From Mycolicibacterium setense (GTDB lineage Bacteria; Actinomycetota; Actinomycetes; Mycobacteriales; Mycobacteriaceae): a DNA stretch of 64,000 nt. Under the pieces are notes generated by a model. That model did not search any database and was not told where the DNA came from. It saw only the letters and a list, made by a program, of their open reading frames with translations. This document shows, piece after piece, positions 61,382 through 64,000 of this stretch (positions are counted from its first letter, which is position 1; each line of letters begins with the position of its first letter). The DNA lies in NCBI RefSeq assembly GCF_000805385.1, contig NZ_JTJW01000008.1:496001-560000 (forward strand), given 5' to 3'. The translations under genes were made by a program, and so were the position numbers.

Positions 61382-61663
61382 ATGATCGGAGCAATTATCA
61401 GCGCAATCGTCGTCGGCGCGATTATCGGCGTTCTTGCGCGACTCATCATGCCCGGTAGGCAGAACTTGAGCACACTCATGACTGTCTTGCTCGGGATCGC
61501 CGGTGCCCTGCTCGGCTCCTGGATCACTTCCGCATTCGGATACAGCAACGCGAACGGCGGGTTCCAGATCATCCCGTTCGTCGTTGGCGTCGTGGTGGCG
61601 ATCGTGCTGATCGCGGTCTACACCGGCCTTTCGGGCCGACGCGGCACGCCCGTCGGTCACTAG
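61382..61663 (+). CDS. GlsB/YeaQ/YmgE family membrane protein
   Basis: 93 residues with three membrane segments: IGAIISAIVVGAIIGVLARLI, LMTVLLGIAGALLGSWIT and IIPFVVGVVVAIVLIAVYTGL. Transglycosylase-associated (DUF/Tgg) stress family, function unclear. GCAGCGAG precedes the ATG. Confidence 0.93.
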   Translation: MIGAIISAIVVGAIIGVLARLIMPGRQNLSTLMTVLLGIAGALLGSWITSAFGYSNANGGFQIIPFVVGVVVAIVLIAVYTGLSGRRGTPVGH

Positions 61664-61806
61664 GCAGGGAACCTGAGCTCCGCCGATCGTGTCCCTCGGT
61701 CGGCGGAGCCACCTTTGCGTCACGGTCACCTGGCGCGGGACAAGTCCACCCCGGCCCCTGTTTAGTCTCATTGACTGAGTCGGATGTACGAGCGACGGGG
61801 ACGCGA

Positions 61807-62424
61807 ATGAACTACCGCGCGCTGGCTCGCCGAGAACGCCAGGAATTCGCCGATCTGCTGGACACGCTGAGCCCGCAACAGTGGCAGGCACCGACCTTGT
61901 GCGCGGGCTGGACGGTCCGCGACGTCGTGGCCCACACGGTCTCCTATCTCGAGCAGACGCGGCTGGGGCTGACCGCCGCGATGCTCGCCGCCCATGGACA
62001 GGTGGACCGGATCAATGAGAACGTGCGCCGCAGCCACGCCGGGCTGGGACCTGACAAGCTGCGGGTTTTGATGCGGGCCGGCATCGATCCCTCGGGTGCG
62101 GGTGCGCTGTACGGCTGTCGGGTGGCGCTCATCGAATGCCTGATCCACCAGCAGGACATCCGGCGTCCGCTCGGTCTCCCGCGCACGATGGACCGTCACG
62201 CCCTGCTCACGTCGTTGACGTATGCGCGGGTCAGCCCGGTGATCGGTGGAGCCTGGCGCACCCGCGGATTGCGACTGATCGCCACCGACCTCGACTGGAC
62301 AGCCGGCCGCGGCGCCGAGATCCACGGGCCGGGCGAGGCACTGTTGCTGGCAATGACCGGACGCGTCGACGCGGTCGCAGACGAGCTGCACGGCCCCGGC
62401 GTGGCCGACCTCCGCAGTCGATGA
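61807..62424 (+). CDS. Maleylpyruvate isomerase N-terminal (DinB-like) family protein
   Basis: 205 residues. YRALARRERQEFADLLDTLSPQQWQAPTLCAGWTVRDVVAHTVSYLEQTR carries the family motif with the metal-binding His; LIHQQDIRRPLG carries the other two. Members are often mycothiol-dependent transferases; the substrate is unknown. ATG 61807 is preceded by GGGGACG; the frame opens to 61771. Confidence 0.9.
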   Translation: MNYRALARRERQEFADLLDTLSPQQWQAPTLCAGWTVRDVVAHTVSYLEQTRLGLTAAMLAAHGQVDRINENVRRSHAGLGPDKLRVLMRAGIDPSGAGALYGCRVALIECLIHQQDIRRPLGLPRTMDRHALLTSLTYARVSPVIGGAWRTRGLRLIATDLDWTAGRGAEIHGPGEALLLAMTGRVDAVADELHGPGVADLRSR

Positions 62425-62768
62425 CACCTGGATGAGGCCTGACCAAGCCCACTTGCCCGCCGATTTCCACCGAGAGGTCGTTGCCGGGCCGGCGGCACGA
62501 CCCTGCGGTAGAAAGCGACGAGCGCCCCACCACATCCACGACCCTGGCGTAGAAATCGGCACCACACCGGCGAGCGGAGGCGCCTCTCCCATCATCACGG
62601 CGCCGTCTCGAATGGTTTTCGATCCGTACTTCGGGGGTGCTTCGTGGTTGCGGTCCACCTACCGTGAGTAACGGGTGGGTTCGACCGACCGATCTTGAAG
62701 ATGACATGGCCGCCTTGAGACAGTGCTCTCGCGCCGCCGCCGTAAAGCCCCACCTACGCAGGAGTCGC
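62425..62768. other. Spacer with palindromic repeats
   Basis: 344 nt without a gene. The first part holds the palindromic elements at 62461-62558; the second is upstream region of the serine hydrolase gene. Confidence 0.5.
62461..62517. repeat. Imperfect palindromic element, same type as 7718-7785
   Basis: Left arm CGATTTCCACCGAGAGGTCGT (62461-62481, first 20 bases quoted with one more) pairs imperfectly with ACGACCCTGCGGTAGAAAGC (from 62497). A second right-arm copy, CACGACCCTGGCGTAGAAAT, starts at 62537. Confidence 0.65.
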
Positions 62769-63950
62769 ATGCCCGTAATGACCGCCATCGCAGGCACATG
62801 CGCGCCGGAATTCGACAACGTGCGACGTGCCTTCGAAACCAACTTCGCCGAGCGCGGCGAGGTCGGGGCCGCTGTCGCGGTCTGGGTCGAGGGCGATCTG
62901 GTGGTCAACCTGTGGGGCGGGTCCGCCGACGCCGCTGGAACTACTCCGTGGCGGCAGGACACCCTGGCCAGCGTCTATTCGGGATCCAAAGGGCTTTTGA
63001 GCACCTGCATCCATCTGTTGGCCGATCGCGGCGAGATCGACCTGGATGCGCCGGTGGCCCGCTATTGGCCCGAGTTCGGCCAAGCCGGAAAGCAGGACAT
63101 CACCATCGCGATGGTGTTGGGGCACCGCTCGGGTGTGATCGGCCCGCGCGAACCGATGGACTGGCGCGACGTCACGGACTGGGGCGAGGTGTGCACGCGG
63201 ATCGCGGCCGCGACGCCGTGGTGGGCGCCGGGCACCGCGCAGGGCTATCACGTCGTGACGTTCGGGTTCATCCTCGGCGAGGTCGTTCGCCGTGTCACCG
63301 GCCGCACCATTGGTCAGTATTTGCGCACCGAGATCGCCGAGCCCCTGGGCGCCGACATTCACATCGGGCTTCCCGCCTGGCAGCATCACCGATGCGCCGA
63401 GATGGTGAACAAGCCGTCGGTGCGCAGCCTGCTGGTCGACCACGGGGTGAGCCAGGCGCCGGACTCACTCGGTGACCATCCGATGGCCGGCTGGGCGGTG
63501 TCGATGGACTTCGTGCCCGACGACGAATTGGGCGTGCAGGCGCTGGACACCTGGCGGTCCGCGGAGTTCCCGAGCACCAACGCGCACGTGTCTGCCCTCG
63601 GCATGGCGACGTTCTACAACGCGCTGGCCCAGGAGAAGCTGCTGACCCGCGAACACATGGAGCGGTGCCGAATCTCCCAGGGCGGATTCGACTCCGACGT
63701 GGTGCTGGGCCCCCGGGTCGCCGATCACGGCTGGGGTCTGGGCTACATGCTCAACCAGCGTGGTGTGGCCGGGCCGAACACCGGGATCTTCGGCCACGGC
63801 GGCTCGGGCGGCTCGTTCGCGTTCGTCGACCTGGAACACCGGATCGGCTACGCGTATGTGATGAACCGTTTCGATGCCACCAAGTGCAATGCCGACCCGC
63901 GTACGGTCGCGTTGTCCAACGAGGTGTACTCCGCTCTCGGCGTAATTTGA
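62769..63950 (+). CDS. lipP: Serine hydrolase, beta-lactamase/esterase family (LipP-like)
   Basis: 393 residues; M. tuberculosis LipP (Rv2463) in the same place has 394. Class C beta-lactamase fold: nucleophile SxxK in ASVYSGSKGLLST, Tyr motif in AQGYHVVTFGF, and H-x-G in FGHGGSGGSFAFVD. Likely an esterase on short acyl esters. No signal peptide. ATG 62769 is fixed by GCAGGAG just upstream. Confidence 0.94.
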   Translation: MPVMTAIAGTCAPEFDNVRRAFETNFAERGEVGAAVAVWVEGDLVVNLWGGSADAAGTTPWRQDTLASVYSGSKGLLSTCIHLLADRGEIDLDAPVARYWPEFGQAGKQDITIAMVLGHRSGVIGPREPMDWRDVTDWGEVCTRIAAATPWWAPGTAQGYHVVTFGFILGEVVRRVTGRTIGQYLRTEIAEPLGADIHIGLPAWQHHRCAEMVNKPSVRSLLVDHGVSQAPDSLGDHPMAGWAVSMDFVPDDELGVQALDTWRSAEFPSTNAHVSALGMATFYNALAQEKLLTREHMERCRISQGGFDSDVVLGPRVADHGWGLGYMLNQRGVAGPNTGIFGHGGSGGSFAFVDLEHRIGYAYVMNRFDATKCNADPRTVALSNEVYSALGVI

Positions 63951-63965
63951 GTTCTCCACGAGGGC

Positions 63966-63984
63966 CGGGAAACATCGTTTCCCG
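63966..63984 (+). terminator. Hairpin after lipP
   Basis: CGGGAAAC/GTTTCCCG, perfect 8-bp stem with a 3-nt loop, 15 nt past the stop. Confidence 0.6.
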
Positions 63985-64000
63985 TCGGTACGCTGGACGC

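Overview
The window is a high-GC actinobacterial chromosome segment whose gene order and protein sequences match the mycobacterial block that runs from Rv2411c to Rv2463 in Mycobacterium tuberculosis. Several M. tuberculosis insertions (eis, IS elements, ahpC/ahpD with PE/PPE genes, mmuM) are absent, and other genes (slipin, secreted CocE-type hydrolase, P450/TetR pair, FdhF-type oxidoreductase) are present. This suggests a non-tuberculous, probably rapid-growing Mycobacterium/Mycolicibacterium. I cannot name the species.

1-6.5 kb: the end of a circularly permuted ATP-grasp gene, ribosomal protein S20 (rpsT), DNA polymerase III delta (holA), the DNA-uptake-like pair comEA-comEC and a slipin. 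6.6-14.9 kb: a DapB-fold reductase, then a minus-strand run degV-octT-gpgP-rsfS-nadD. This run combines methylglucose lipopolysaccharide synthesis, ribosome silencing and NAD synthesis. It is followed by a VWA/MoxR pair and proA. 14.9-27 kb is the accessory part: ribokinase, crotonase, a 903-residue secreted hydrolase, nadE, isochorismatase-like protein, phosphotransferase, sirtuin, DUF5994 protein, and a divergent P450/TetR pair with a palindromic operator.

27-43 kb is housekeeping on the minus strand: proB-obgE-rpmA-rplU, rne, ndk, a small membrane protein, folC, valS, a DUF937 protein, an enoyl-reductase-like protein and an S9 peptidase. 43-51 kb: a lipoprotein, an FAD monooxygenase, two adjacent resuscitation-promoting factors each with a CRP-like palindrome upstream, about 1 kb without a convincing gene, mobA and the 2-oxoglutarate:ferredoxin oxidoreductase korAB. 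51-64 kb: a PfkB kinase, a small secreted protein, an FdhF-type molybdoenzyme with fdhD, the Clp/trigger-factor proteostasis block (clpX, clpP2-clpP1, tig) with a ClgR-like box, tRNA-Pro and tRNA-Gly, small envelope proteins and a lipP-type serine hydrolase.

Most genes sit in tightly packed operons with 4-nt start/stop overlaps. The spacers hold recognisable signals: shared hairpins between convergent genes, a family-like set of palindromes related to TTTCTACC/GGTAGAAA, a 31-bp tandem repeat between obgE and rpmA, and several -10 elements placed 6-7 nt before the start codon, consistent with leaderless mRNAs. I saw no prophage, IS element, CRISPR array or defence island.
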